A stretch of 16,031 nt of DNA from Gammaproteobacteria bacterium (GTDB lineage Bacteria; Pseudomonadota; Gammaproteobacteria; Eutrophobiales; Eutrophobiaceae), in assembly GCA_015661095.1 (NCBI GenBank), contig JACVQI010000038.1, forward strand, positions 1 through 16,031. Direction: 5' to 3'. The position numbers and the translations under genes were made by a program. The notes beneath the pieces are model-generated. The model was not told where the DNA came from, ran no database searches, and saw nothing but the letters and a program-made list of their open reading frames with translations. Positions 5,822 to 14,247 of this stretch are shown in pieces. Each line of letters starts with the position of its first letter. The stretch's first letter is position 1.

Positions 5822-7219
5822 ATGCAAGAAACCGCCCAAAGCAAAGCTGATGTCGAGACGAAAGCGCTGAAGATACCGCCGCATTCGATCGAATCAGAAC
5901 AGGCTGTTCTGGGTGGACTGTTACTGGACAAGGATGCCTGGCTGAAAATCGTGGGAAAGTTGCAGCCCGACGATTTTTACCGTAAGGATCACCAGATCAT
6001 TTTCTCCGCCATTACCGCCCTGGAAGGTGAGGGTAAACCCTACGACATTGTTACCGTCGCTGAATGGCTGGAAAGCCACCGGCAACTGGATCAGGCCGGC
6101 GGCCTCGCTTATCTGGCCGCCCTGGCCGAAAATACCCCCAGCGCCAGCAATATCGCCGCTTATGCCGATATTGTCCGCAAGCGCTCCATCCTCCGGCAAC
6201 TCATCCGCGTCACTTCGGATATTACCGAGACTGTATTTAACCCGATGGGGCGGAACAGCGAGGAGATCCTGGACCATGCGGAACAGGCCATATTCCAGAT
6301 CGCCGAACAGGAAACCCGCGGCCGGCGCAATTATCAGCCGATCAACACCTTGCTGTCCGCCGCGCTCGATCGGATCGATGAACTGTTCCGCAAGAAGAAT
6401 CCCATCACCGGGGTGGAAACCGGTTTCGATGATTTCGATGTGCAGACCGCCGGTTTGCAACCGTCAGATCTGATTATCGTCGCCGGGCGTCCGTCCATGG
6501 GCAAGACCAGCTTTGCCATCAATATCGCGGAAAATGCCGCCATTAAAAACGGTCTGTCGGTCGCGATCTTCAGTATGGAAATGCCCGGAGAACAACTGGC
6601 CATGCGCATGCTGGCCTCACTGGCGCGCATCGACCAGCAGAAGATCCGGACCGGCCGGATCGAGACCGATGATGATTGGGCGCGGCTGGTCGCGACCGTC
6701 TCCATGATGCAGGATAAAAAGATGTTCGTTGACGATACCCCGGCGTTGACGCCCGCGGAGATCCGGGCCAGATGCCGGCGCCTGGTGCGGGAGCACGGTC
6801 TGGATCTGATTATCATCGACTATCTGCAGTTGATGTCGGTACCCGGTACCAAGGAAAACCGGGCGACGGAAATCTCCGAGATCTCGCGCTCGCTGAAAGC
6901 GATGGCGAAGGAGCTGAAAGTGCCGGTGGTCGCATTGTCCCAGTTGAATCGCAGCCTGGAACAACGCCCGAACAAGCGGCCGGTGATGTCCGACTTGCGC
7001 GAGAGCGGAGCAATCGAACAGGACGCGGACTTGATCGTCTTTATCTACCGGGACGAGGTGTACAATGAAGACTCGCCGGACAAGGGCAAGGCGGAAATAA
7101 TCATCAGCAAACAACGTAACGGTCCGATTGGGACCATAGCGCTGACCTTCCTCGGTCAATACACCCGCTTCGAAAACTTCATCCGGGAAAGTTCCTATAT
7201 GAAGGGATTTGATGCATGA
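5822..7219 (+). CDS. dnaB: replicative DNA helicase DnaB
   Basis: DnaB is the hexameric 5'-3' helicase that unwinds DNA ahead of the replication fork and recruits primase. The 465-residue protein has the standard length. The N-terminal domain (about 18-120) starts with the conserved KIPPHSIESEQAVLGGLL, and a linker of about 50 residues leads to the RecA-like ATPase. Walker A is GRPSMGKTS (222-230) and Walker B is LIIIDYLQLM. Further conserved stretches are LSQLNRSLEQRP, SDLRESGAIEQDAD and the terminal ISKQRNGPIGT. The start at 5822 is the only ATG before the conserved N-terminus, although it has no Shine-Dalgarno. The gene overlaps alr by 4 bp (ATGA), as expected for coupled translation. No intein or truncation is seen. 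Confidence 0.97.
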   Translation: MQETAQSKADVETKALKIPPHSIESEQAVLGGLLLDKDAWLKIVGKLQPDDFYRKDHQIIFSAITALEGEGKPYDIVTVAEWLESHRQLDQAGGLAYLAALAENTPSASNIAAYADIVRKRSILRQLIRVTSDITETVFNPMGRNSEEILDHAEQAIFQIAEQETRGRRNYQPINTLLSAALDRIDELFRKKNPITGVETGFDDFDVQTAGLQPSDLIIVAGRPSMGKTSFAINIAENAAIKNGLSVAIFSMEMPGEQLAMRMLASLARIDQQKIRTGRIETDDDWARLVATVSMMQDKKMFVDDTPALTPAEIRARCRRLVREHGLDLIIIDYLQLMSVPGTKENRATEISEISRSLKAMAKELKVPVVALSQLNRSLEQRPNKRPVMSDLRESGAIEQDADLIVFIYRDEVYNEDSPDKGKAEIIISKQRNGPIGTIALTFLGQYTRFENFIRESSYMKGFDA

Positions 7220-8298
7220 CACGGCCTGCCAGGGTCGTTATCGATGTAGCCGCACTCCAGCATAACCTGTCCCGTATCCGCAGCCTGGCGCCTTCGAGCA
7301 AGGTGATGGCTATCGTCAAGGCCGACGCCTACGGCCATGGCATCGAACGTGTGGCTCGATCGCTGCAAGACGTGGATGCCTTCGGCGTCGCCTGTCTGGA
7401 TGAAGCCGAACATTTACGCTTACTCGGTATTACCCTGCCAATATTGTTGCTGGAAGGCGCTTATTCGGCGGCGGAACTGGTCCGGATCCAGGTCCTGGAT
7501 CTGGATATCGCCGTCCACCACGAATATCAACTGCGGATGCTGGAGCAGGCCAGCCTGTCCGCGCCGGTCAAGGTCTGGCTGAAGATCGATAGTGGCATGC
7601 ATCGGCTCGGTTTCCCGCCGGACGAGGTGGCGATGATCTGGCAGCGACTCCAGCAATGTAAAAACGTGGCGTTTCAGCCACGGCTGATGACACACTTTGC
7701 CGCCGCCAACGAGCGCGACAATACCATGACCGCGGAACAGTTACGGATATTCAATACCGCGACTGCAGGGACTGAGGCGCAACGCTCGCTGGCTAATTCC
7801 GCGGCCATCCTGGCCTGGCCGGCCACGCATGCGGACTGGGTGCGACCAGGCTTGATGCTCTATGGTGTCTCCCCCATACAGAATGAAACCGCCGCCGATC
7901 ACGATTTGCGTCCGGTGATGTCGCTGGTATCGGAATTGATCTCGGTGCGATCCCTGCAAGGGGGTGAGGCGGTCGGGTACGGCGCCAGTTGGCGTTGCCC
8001 GGAAGCCATGCCGATTGGTATCGTCGCCGTCGGATATGCCGACGGTTTTCCACGGCATGCGGGTTCCGGCACGCCGATTATCGTGAACGGTCAGCGCGCC
8101 TGCATTATCGGCAATACCTCGATGGACATGCTCGCCGTCGATCTGCGCGGGGTGAGTCATGCCAGGGTTGGAGACCCGGTGGAACTCTGGGGCGCGAATC
8201 TGCCGGTGGAAGAGATCGCGCAACGTGCCGGGACTATTCCTTACGAGCTGTTATGCGGTGTGCACAAGCGGCTGGATTTCATCGAAAAGCATGGCTAA
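7216..8298 (+). CDS. alr: alanine racemase (PLP-dependent)
   Basis: Alanine racemase converts L-alanine to D-alanine for peptidoglycan. The 360-residue protein has the usual fold-type III layout. The PLP-binding lysine is K35 in AIVKADAYGHG. The barrel residue R130 lies in MHRLGF. The second catalytic base is Y255 in VGYGASW, followed by the C-terminal beta domain with GIVAVGYADGFPRH. The reading frame looks complete. The start overlaps the end of dnaB by 4 bp and its stop overlaps the start of radA by 8 bp, so the three genes form one tightly packed unit. The dnaB-alr neighbourhood is widespread in gammaproteobacteria. Confidence 0.96.
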   Translation: MTRPARVVIDVAALQHNLSRIRSLAPSSKVMAIVKADAYGHGIERVARSLQDVDAFGVACLDEAEHLRLLGITLPILLLEGAYSAAELVRIQVLDLDIAVHHEYQLRMLEQASLSAPVKVWLKIDSGMHRLGFPPDEVAMIWQRLQQCKNVAFQPRLMTHFAAANERDNTMTAEQLRIFNTATAGTEAQRSLANSAAILAWPATHADWVRPGLMLYGVSPIQNETAADHDLRPVMSLVSELISVRSLQGGEAVGYGASWRCPEAMPIGIVAVGYADGFPRHAGSGTPIIVNGQRACIIGNTSMDMLAVDLRGVSHARVGDPVELWGANLPVEEIAQRAGTIPYELLCGVHKRLDFIEKHG

Positions 8299-9658
8299 GG
8301 GCAAGGTTCAGTACCAGTGTAATGAGTGTGGCGCCACGGTCGCCAAGTGGGGCGGCCAATGTCCCGATTGCCGGGCCTGGAATACTCTGGTTGAAATACC
8401 GGCGGAACTTGTCAGTGCAGCGAAATCGGCGCGCTTTAAATCCTATCAGCAACAACCATCAACGGTGCGCAGCCTGGATGCGATTCAGGCGGATGTACAG
8501 GCGCGAATCGGCACCGGCATGTCGGAACTCGATCGGGTGCTGGGTGGCGGCGTCGTGCATGGCTCGGTCACCTTGATCGGCGGCGATCCGGGGATCGGCA
8601 AATCGACCCTGTTAATCCAGGCCCTGGCCTCACTGACTGAAAACGGGGCGGGAACCACGCTGTATGTCTCCGGTGAGGAATCCCCCGAGCAGATCAGCCA
8701 GCGGGCACGGCGGTTGGATCTGAACCTGAAAGATCTGTACGTTCTGGCGGAGAACCAGTTGGAGCGGATCATCAATGCGCTGGCCGCGCAGCATCCCCAG
8801 GTCGTGGTAATCGATTCCATCCAGACCGTGTTCACGGAGACTCTGCAATCGGCTCCGGGTGCGGTCGGCCAGGTGCGGGAGTGTGCCGCGCAACTGGTGC
8901 GGTACGCGAAGCAGACAAATACGGCGGTATTCCTCGTCGGGCACGTCACCAAGGAGGGTGCCATCGCCGGCCCGCGGGTACTGGAACACATGGTCGATAC
9001 GGTCCTGTATTTTGAGGGTGACAGCGGCAGCCGCTATCGTGTGGTGCGGGCGGTAAAGAACCGCTATGGCGCCGTCAATGAACTCGGCGTGTTCGCCATG
9101 ACCGACAAGGGACTGCGCGAAGTGAATAATCCGTCCGCGATCTTTCTCTCGCGGCATGAACAACCGGTGGCGGGCAGCGTGGTGCTGGTGACCCGGGAAG
9201 GCACTCGTCCCTTGCTGGTGGAAGTCCAGGCGCTGGTTGATCCAACACAATTGAGTAATCCGCGCCGTGTCACGGTCGGGCTGGAACAAAATCGACTGGC
9301 GATGCTGCTCGCCGTCCTGCACCGGCATGGTGGTGTTTCGAGTTACGATCAGGATGTGTTCGTCAATGTCGTCGGTGGCGTGCGCATCAGTGAAACCGGC
9401 GCTGACCTGCCCGTGATCATGGCGATCCTGTCCAGTCTCAGGAACCGGCCGTTGCCGGACAAACTGGTGACCTTCGGTGAAGTGGGACTATCCGGCGAGA
9501 TCCGGCCAGTGCAGAATGGACCGGAACGCTTGCATGAAGCGGTGAAGCATGGCTTTACCCAGGCGATTGTCCCCAAGGCAAACTGCCCAAAGTCAGGGAT
9601 AGAGGGTCTGGATATTATCCCTGTTACACAACTTGGGCAGGTGCTGGACAGGATATAA
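8291..9658 (+). CDS. radA: DNA repair protein RadA
   Basis: RadA is a RecA-like ATPase that drives branch migration of recombination intermediates. I place the start at ATG 8291, inside the end of alr, because MAKGKVQYQCNECG is the usual N-terminus; the frame is open upstream but only as alr sequence in another frame. The 455-residue protein has a zinc finger with C10, C13, C24 and C27, Walker A GGDPGIGKST (97-106), the RadA-specific KNRYG motif (256-260) and a C-terminal Lon-protease-like domain. It ends VTQLGQVLDRI, a fairly short C-terminus. The stop lies exactly where homology of the opposing PilZ remnant ends, so the last residues may have been altered by the same deletion; this is an inference. 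Confidence 0.95.
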   Translation: MAKGKVQYQCNECGATVAKWGGQCPDCRAWNTLVEIPAELVSAAKSARFKSYQQQPSTVRSLDAIQADVQARIGTGMSELDRVLGGGVVHGSVTLIGGDPGIGKSTLLIQALASLTENGAGTTLYVSGEESPEQISQRARRLDLNLKDLYVLAENQLERIINALAAQHPQVVVIDSIQTVFTETLQSAPGAVGQVRECAAQLVRYAKQTNTAVFLVGHVTKEGAIAGPRVLEHMVDTVLYFEGDSGSRYRVVRAVKNRYGAVNELGVFAMTDKGLREVNNPSAIFLSRHEQPVAGSVVLVTREGTRPLLVEVQALVDPTQLSNPRRVTVGLEQNRLAMLLAVLHRHGGVSSYDQDVFVNVVGGVRISETGADLPVIMAILSSLRNRPLPDKLVTFGEVGLSGEIRPVQNGPERLHEAVKHGFTQAIVPKANCPKSGIEGLDIIPVTQLGQVLDRI

Positions 9659-9890
9659 TCACTGCTGCCGTCGAGTTCTATATCCAGCAGCCAGTTATCG
9701 CGCTTATGGTCGCTCCAGCCTGTCGGCTGTGTCACCAGGGCGACCTTGTGAGAGATATCCAGCAGATTACTGCACCAGCGCTGTCCGGTTCTGGACAGGG
9801 TTACCGGCGCGTCAAACGCTGTGTGCGTCGATCAATCGTATGTGTATCTGGGATGGGATTAAACTCCAGTTCGAATTCAACCAGATAACA
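9659..9890 (-). pseudogene. remnant of a PilZ-domain (c-di-GMP receptor) gene, frameshifted and truncated
   Basis: Minus-strand translation gives PilZ-type sequence split over two frames. The first part includes IDRRTQR, with the RxxxR arginines. After loss of one base near 9814-9818 comes FDAPVTLSRTGQRW, then LLDISHKVALV, then GWSDHKRDNWLLDIELDG. This resembles the small PilZ protein PA4608 of Pseudomonas, which is also a neighbour of radA. The second binding motif DxSxxG reads DISHKV here, so its glycine is lost as well. Homology stops at about 9659, at the radA stop codon, and the C-terminal half of the domain is missing. No start codon is obvious. The family assignment is by eye, and a sequencing error could explain the 1-base slip but not the truncation. 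Confidence 0.65.
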
Positions 9891-9911
9891 CGCAATTATC
9901 AGGCACAGTGG

Positions 9912-11195
9912 CTATCGATTAGTGCCATTTTCCCGGGATAAACGCCGGATTTGCACGGTTTTCACGGCGTTATCAACTGCCTGGGTAATCTCAAGGGCAA
10001 AATCGCCTAGGCGGAGACTGGTGCCGACTTCCGGTATGTCTTCCAGCCGATGCAGGATCAGTCCATTCAGGGTTTTGGGGCCGTCGCCGGGCAGATCCCA
10101 GTCGAGCTGTTTGTTGATATCCCGCAGCATCGCCGAACCTTTGATGATATAGGACCCGTCTTCCTGGGGCTGGATGTCCTGATCGAAGAGCTGCAGATCG
10201 GTGGTGAATTCGCCGACGATTTCCTCCAGGATGTCCTCCAGTGTCACCAGACCCTGGATCACGCCGTATTCGTCCACCACCAGGCCGATGCGACCTTTCT
10301 TGCGCTGGAAATTCAGCAATTGCGTGTGCAGGGGCGTCCCGAGCGGCACGAAATAGGGTTCCCGGGTAATCTTTGCCAGTTCCTCGGGAATAAATTCATC
10401 CAGGTTTTTCAGGATCCGCGGCAGATAGCGGACGTGCAATATCCCGATGATATTGTCGATGTTATCGCGATAGACCGGCAGCCGGGTGTGCTGGCAATGA
10501 CTGATAAGCTCGACGATATCGGCATGCGTGGCATTGATATTGATACCGACGATATCATTTCTCGACACCATGATGTCTTCCACGGTCGCGTTGCTCAGAT
10601 CCAGAATGCCCAGCAACATCTTTTTATGCCGGCGCGGGATCAGTTTACCGGCTTCATCCACCACCGTCCGTAATTCATCGCTGCTCAGGGAGAGATTGCG
10701 CTTTTCGGCGCCCGGTTTTATGCCCAGCAGCGCCAGCAGACTATTGGCGATCTGGTTTATCAACCAGACAAAGGGATAAAGTACATACGAGAGCGGCAGC
10801 AGAATATATACAAACAGTAAGGCGATGCGTTCTGGATGGGTAGCCGCCAGCGTTTTCGGCGCCACCTCACCGAATATCAGGATGACCGCCGTCAGAATCA
10901 ATGACGCGGGCAGGATACCGATTTCACCGAACAGTTTTATGGCGATAATGGTGACAATCGAAGCAGCGAAGATATTGACCAGGTTATTGCCGAACAGTAA
11001 CAGGCCCAGCAAGCGGTCCGGTCGATCCAGCATCTTGCTCACCAGTATGGCGCCACGATGTAGATCTTTGGCCATGTGCCGTAATCGATAACGATTCAGC
11101 GTCATCATGCTGGTTTCGGCGCTGGAGAAGAAAGCGGATAATAAAATCAGCACAATCAAAATGCCGAATAGCAGGGATAGCGGTATGTCGTCCAA
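9912..11195 (-). CDS. corB: CorB/YfjD-type membrane protein (CNNM/CorC family, DUF21 + CBS domains)
   Basis: Proteins of this family are inner-membrane transporters linked to magnesium (and cobalt) efflux or resistance; the exact activity here is inferred. The 427-residue protein has an N-terminal DUF21 domain with about four membrane helices (residues 7-155) that includes FFSSAETSMMTLNRYRLRHM. Next is a cytoplasmic CBS pair (about 195-325), with IMVSRNDIVGI and GLVTLEDILEEIVGE. A small CorC/HlyC-type C-terminal domain (about 340-420) ends it. The start is TTG at 11195: the residues after it align from their first position with E. coli YfjD (CorB), and no in-frame ATG fits. It lies downstream of ypjD, 164 bp away, in the same order as in E. 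coli. Confidence 0.9.
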   Translation of the reverse strand: MDDIPLSLLFGILIVLILLSAFFSSAETSMMTLNRYRLRHMAKDLHRGAILVSKMLDRPDRLLGLLLFGNNLVNIFAASIVTIIAIKLFGEIGILPASLILTAVILIFGEVAPKTLAATHPERIALLFVYILLPLSYVLYPFVWLINQIANSLLALLGIKPGAEKRNLSLSSDELRTVVDEAGKLIPRRHKKMLLGILDLSNATVEDIMVSRNDIVGININATHADIVELISHCQHTRLPVYRDNIDNIIGILHVRYLPRILKNLDEFIPEELAKITREPYFVPLGTPLHTQLLNFQRKKGRIGLVVDEYGVIQGLVTLEDILEEIVGEFTTDLQLFDQDIQPQEDGSYIIKGSAMLRDINKQLDWDLPGDGPKTLNGLILHRLEDIPEVGTSLRLGDFALEITQAVDNAVKTVQIRRLSRENGTNR

Positions 11196-11359
11196 AGAAT
11201 TGCTTAGCTCGGTTCAGGCCGGATCCTATTGTCGATAGTTCGGCAATCTGGATCAAGCAGTAGTGCCGTGAATTAAAGGTTTAATCGACTTATCCTGCCC
11301 TGCAGGCTGGGCCAGGGGTTGCGTCTGTCCGGTATGCTGGATTAATGTCTCTGAGTTCT

Positions 11360-12172
11360 TCAGCCCTGACTCAAAATGAATTCATAGACAATTTTAGTGC
11401 CGAAATAGGCCAGCACCAGTAATGAGAAACCGCTCAGCGTCCACCGGATCAAATGTTTGCCGCGCCAGCCTTTCGCCCAGCGCCCCCAAAGCAGGCCAGC
11501 GAAGACGCACCAGGCCAGGATGGAAAGAACGGTTTTATGCGAGAGATGCTGGGCGAAAATATTTTGAACAAACATCATGCCGGTGGCCAGGCTCAGGCTC
11601 AGCAGGAAAAAGCCGATGGCCAGTATCTGAATCAAGAGTACTTCCATCGTCTGTAACGGTGGCAGAATACCCATGACCCGCCCCGGGTGTTTCTTGCGTA
11701 ACAGGCGCTCCTGCAGAGCCAGGGCGATCGATTGCAAGGCCGCTATGGTCAGCATGCTGTAGGCGGTGACGGAAAGCAGGATATGCAGCTCCAGGCCTAT
11801 GGATGCGGGTTCGGTCAAGACATTATGACTGGGAAACAATTGTTCCAGCGTCAGAGCCAGCGCGGTCAAGGGCAAAAATACCAGCGACAGGTTTTCCACG
11901 GGTCTGACGATGGTCACGAGGATGACCAGTAACGCCACCACCCAGCTCATCAGGGACAGGGAATGATAGAAACCGAGATTCAGGCCGGTGGCGCTGAAGA
12001 TACTTTGAGCCAGTACCAGGGCGTGTGCCAGCAGGGCAATCCCGGCGATGCTGACAACCTGGACTTTGATGGCTTCCGTATTCAGGTGCAGCTTGAAGAT
12101 CCGGTATCCCAGCAGTGCTGCTGTCGCCAGATAAAGGCAAATCGCGATGACGCTGAAGATGATGACACTCAT
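11360..12172 (-). CDS. ypjD: YpjD-like inner membrane protein (CcsA/HemX-type cytochrome c assembly family)
   Basis: This is a 270-residue polytopic membrane protein with about eight hydrophobic helices and almost no soluble domain. The length, the helix pattern and the position beside ffh and corB match YpjD, a member of the CcsA/CcmC-like family. CcsA proteins handle haem for cytochrome c maturation, but YpjD lacks a proven function and I do not see a tryptophan-rich WWD motif. Conserved-looking parts are LELHILLSVTAYSMLTIAALQ and the WTLSGFSLLVLAYFGTKIV end. The ATG at 12172 has no clear Shine-Dalgarno. It is divergent from ffh with a 121-bp shared upstream region. Confidence 0.85.
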   Translation of the reverse strand: MSVIIFSVIAICLYLATAALLGYRIFKLHLNTEAIKVQVVSIAGIALLAHALVLAQSIFSATGLNLGFYHSLSLMSWVVALLVILVTIVRPVENLSLVFLPLTALALTLEQLFPSHNVLTEPASIGLELHILLSVTAYSMLTIAALQSIALALQERLLRKKHPGRVMGILPPLQTMEVLLIQILAIGFFLLSLSLATGMMFVQNIFAQHLSHKTVLSILAWCVFAGLLWGRWAKGWRGKHLIRWTLSGFSLLVLAYFGTKIVYEFILSQG

Positions 12173-12218
12173 GGCGTAATATTGGCATAAATAGTCTCTC
12201 CCGGAAAGTGCCGCTTCC

Positions 12219-12254
12219 TGATAAAATCCCGTGACCCGCGCGATTGCGGGATTT
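12219..12254 (+). promoter_or_regulatory. possible ffh promoter (extended -10) and leader hairpin
   Basis: TGATAAAAT at 12219-12227 looks like an extended -10 element (TG-N-TAAAAT), without a good -35 box 17 bp upstream. An inverted repeat overlaps it: AAATCCCG (12224-12231) with CGGGATTT (12247-12254), stem 8 bp, loop 15. If transcription starts near 12234 the hairpin would not be fully in the RNA, so the two readings compete. The start codon of ffh is 40 bp downstream. Confidence 0.35.
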
Positions 12255-12293
12255 CAGTAATTACACCAGAACCTAGCCAGAATAGGGGTAACT

Positions 12294-13655
12294 ATGTTTG
12301 ATAATCTGACCGGCAGACTAAGCCAGGTCATCAGGGAGTTGCGCGGTCAGGCACGACTCACCGAGGATAATATCGCGGCTGCCCTGCGGGAAGTGCGCAT
12401 GGCGTTACTGGAAGCCGACGTGGCCTTGCCGGTGGTGCGCGACTTTATCGAGCATGTGCGACTGCGTTCCCTGGGCGAGGAGATCAAAACCAGCCTGTCG
12501 CCAGGGCAGGTGCTCATCAGGAATGTGCGCGATGAACTGATTGCCTTGATGGGCGCCGCCAACGTTACGCTGAATCTGAACACGCCGCCACCGGCGGTTA
12601 TCCTGATGGCGGGTTTGCAGGGCGCGGGTAAGACCACCACGGTGGCGAAACTGGGCAATTGGTTGAAGCAGCAACATCACAAGAAGGTAATGACCGTCAG
12701 TTGTGATGTGTATCGGCCCGCCGCCATCGAGCAATTGCGGTTGCTGGCTCATGCCAATGGCCTGGAATTTTTTTCCAGCAGCGCCAATCAGGCCCCGGTG
12801 GATATCGTGACTGCGGCCCTCGGACAGGCGCGCAAGCAGTTCATGGATGTACTGATCGTGGACAGCGCCGGCCGCCTGCATATCGACGCTGACATGATGG
12901 CGGAGATCCGGCAATTGCATGACATTCTGCAACCATCCGATACCCTGTTCATTGTCGATAGCATGCAAGGCCAGGATGCCGTCAACTCCGCGCAGGCTTT
13001 CGCCACGGCCCTGCCGTTGACGGGCGTGATCCTGACCAAAACCGATGGCGATGCCCGCGGTGGCGCGGCGTTATCGGTCCGGCAGGTTACCGGCAAACCG
13101 ATCATATTCATGGGCATGGGTGAAAAGGTTGATGCACTGGTTCCATTTCACCCGGAACGGGTGGCCTCGCGCATCCTCGGCATGGGCGACGTGTTGAGCC
13201 TGATTGAAGTGGTGGAACAAAAAACCGACCTGCAACAGGCCGAGAAACTCGCCAAAAAGATCAAGAAAGGCTCCGGCTTTGATCTGGTGGACTTTCGTGA
13301 ACAGTTACGGCAGATGCAGAATATGGGTGGTTTGAACAGTTTATTGGACAAATTACCGGGCATGGGGCAGATCCCGGCGGCTGCCATGAACCAGGTGAAT
13401 GACAGGGAATTAATCAAGCTCGGCGCCATGATCGATTCCATGACCGAACGCGAACGCCGTTTCCCCGACGTGATTAATGGTTCGCGAAAAAAGCGGATCG
13501 CCACCGGCTCCGGTACCCAGGTTCAGGATATCAACCGCCTGCTGAAACAATTCAAGCAGATGCAGAAGATGATGAAGCGCATGTCGAAAAAAGGCGGGCT
13601 GGCGAATATGATGCGGGGCTTGAGTGGCAACCTGCCGCGCGGTTACCGCCCCTGA
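12294..13655 (+). CDS. ffh: signal recognition particle protein Ffh (SRP54)
   Basis: Ffh binds 4.5S RNA and signal sequences of nascent membrane proteins and delivers ribosomes to FtsY at the membrane through paired GTPases. The 453-residue protein has the typical length. The N domain (1-90) contains ALLEADVALPVV. The G domain has G1 GLQGAGKTTT (107-116), G3 DSAGRLH starting at D190 (a serine replaces the common threonine) and G4 TKTDGDARGG (248-257). The methionine-rich M domain runs from about 325 to the end, with LPGMGQIP, the RNA-binding GSRKKRIATGSG region and several KQMQKMMKR-type segments. An AGGGG site precedes the ATG. It is divergent from ypjD, and a REP-like repeat follows its stop. 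Confidence 0.97.
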   Translation: MFDNLTGRLSQVIRELRGQARLTEDNIAAALREVRMALLEADVALPVVRDFIEHVRLRSLGEEIKTSLSPGQVLIRNVRDELIALMGAANVTLNLNTPPPAVILMAGLQGAGKTTTVAKLGNWLKQQHHKKVMTVSCDVYRPAAIEQLRLLAHANGLEFFSSSANQAPVDIVTAALGQARKQFMDVLIVDSAGRLHIDADMMAEIRQLHDILQPSDTLFIVDSMQGQDAVNSAQAFATALPLTGVILTKTDGDARGGAALSVRQVTGKPIIFMGMGEKVDALVPFHPERVASRILGMGDVLSLIEVVEQKTDLQQAEKLAKKIKKGSGFDLVDFREQLRQMQNMGGLNSLLDKLPGMGQIPAAAMNQVNDRELIKLGAMIDSMTERERRFPDVINGSRKKRIATGSGTQVQDINRLLKQFKQMQKMMKRMSKKGGLANMMRGLSGNLPRGYRP

Positions 13656-13674
13656 CCTGGATTCGCTTCAGTTG

Positions 13675-13785
13675 TAGCCCGGATGGAATGAAATGAAATC
13701 CGGGGAATGGTGGTTGAAGTGTATGCACGAGACATCGAGTCGTTTGGAAAGAAACCCCGGATTGCGCTACGCTGCATCCGGGCTA
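13675..13785. repeat. REP/BIME-like inverted repeat between ffh and dsbB
   Basis: Two related palindromic units face each other. The left unit begins TAGCCCGGATG (13675-13685) and folds with ATCCGGG (13698-13704). The right unit contains CCCCGGAT (13755-13762) and ends CATCCGGGCTA (13775-13785), the exact inverse of the left end. This layout matches extragenic palindromes that are common in gammaproteobacteria and are moved by RAYT transposases; no such gene is in the window. It lies between convergent genes and may also serve as a transcription barrier. The right unit extends into the out-of-frame end of dsbB. Confidence 0.75.
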
Positions 13786-14240
13786 TCCTTGTTCAGATAC
13801 CTGCGAACAATCTTTTCCGGATCAGATGGACCGCACTGAGCACGGCGATACCGGAAAAGCAGATCAAACTCCACTCCGGAATACTGAGTCTGAGACACAT
13901 CCGCCAGAGGGAACACATCAACCATGTAATTCCAGCCCGGTCCGCACTCGGGTACCTGATCCGGCGGCAGGTAGATTAACCGGACCTGATAGGCGGCTAT
14001 TGCCCCGCCGACCAGGGCCGCGCTCAGGATCAGGCTGCTGTAGACGCGCAACCACCAGTTCTTCGGTCCATGGATCAATGCCACCAGGGAAAACAGGATG
14101 ACGGCCATATAGGCGAAGCGCTGAAACATGCATAAAGGGCAGGGTTCAATACCTTTATAAAATTGCAGGTAATAGCCGAAGCTGAGCAGGGAACCGGCGC
14201 CCAGAAATAACAACAAATAAAATACTCTTGGTGGTTGCAT
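13767..14240 (-). pseudogene. dsbB: disulfide bond formation protein DsbB, internal deletion and frame change
   Basis: DsbB is the inner-membrane quinone reductase that reoxidises DsbA. Residues 1-115 match it well: membrane helices near 5-25, 42-58 and 66-85, the first redox pair C34PLC37, and the third cysteine C99 in QVPECGPGWNYM, up to FPLADV. The next 42 residues of the open frame are unrelated. The true C-terminus is in the next frame at 13888-13793, where LSIPEWSLICF, the start of helix 4, is readable and a TGA stops at 13793-13795. The loop with the fourth catalytic cysteine (usually GSGxC) is gone. Comparison with the family suggests about 53 lost bases, which agrees with the frame shift. 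The open frame ends inside the REP-like repeat. No Shine-Dalgarno is seen, only a heptad tract. An assembly error is possible. Confidence 0.85.
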
Positions 14241-14247
14241 GTGAAAC

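Noticed and set aside
5921..6460. 179-codon minus-strand open frame inside dnaB
   Set aside because: Antisense shadow of a clear DnaB coding region, without motif or start signal.
8630..9328. 232-codon minus-strand open frame inside radA
   Set aside because: Antisense shadow of radA; its length follows from the GC-biased codon use of the opposite strand.
9349..9735. 128-codon minus-strand open frame across the radA end
   Set aside because: Only its first 24 or so codons are meaningful, as part of the PilZ remnant; the rest is antisense to radA.
10050..10673. 207-codon plus-strand open frame opposite corB
   Set aside because: It lies wholly antisense to the well-supported corB, its residues show no family pattern and it has no ribosome-binding site.
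11273..11310. Short palindromes ATTAAA/TTTAAT and CCTGCAGG in the corB-ypjD gap
   Set aside because: Short stems without a T-run or known operator shape; they can occur by chance.
13707..13979. 90-codon plus-strand open frame starting in the REP-like repeat
   Set aside because: It is built from the repeat and the antisense of dsbB and has no recognisable domain.
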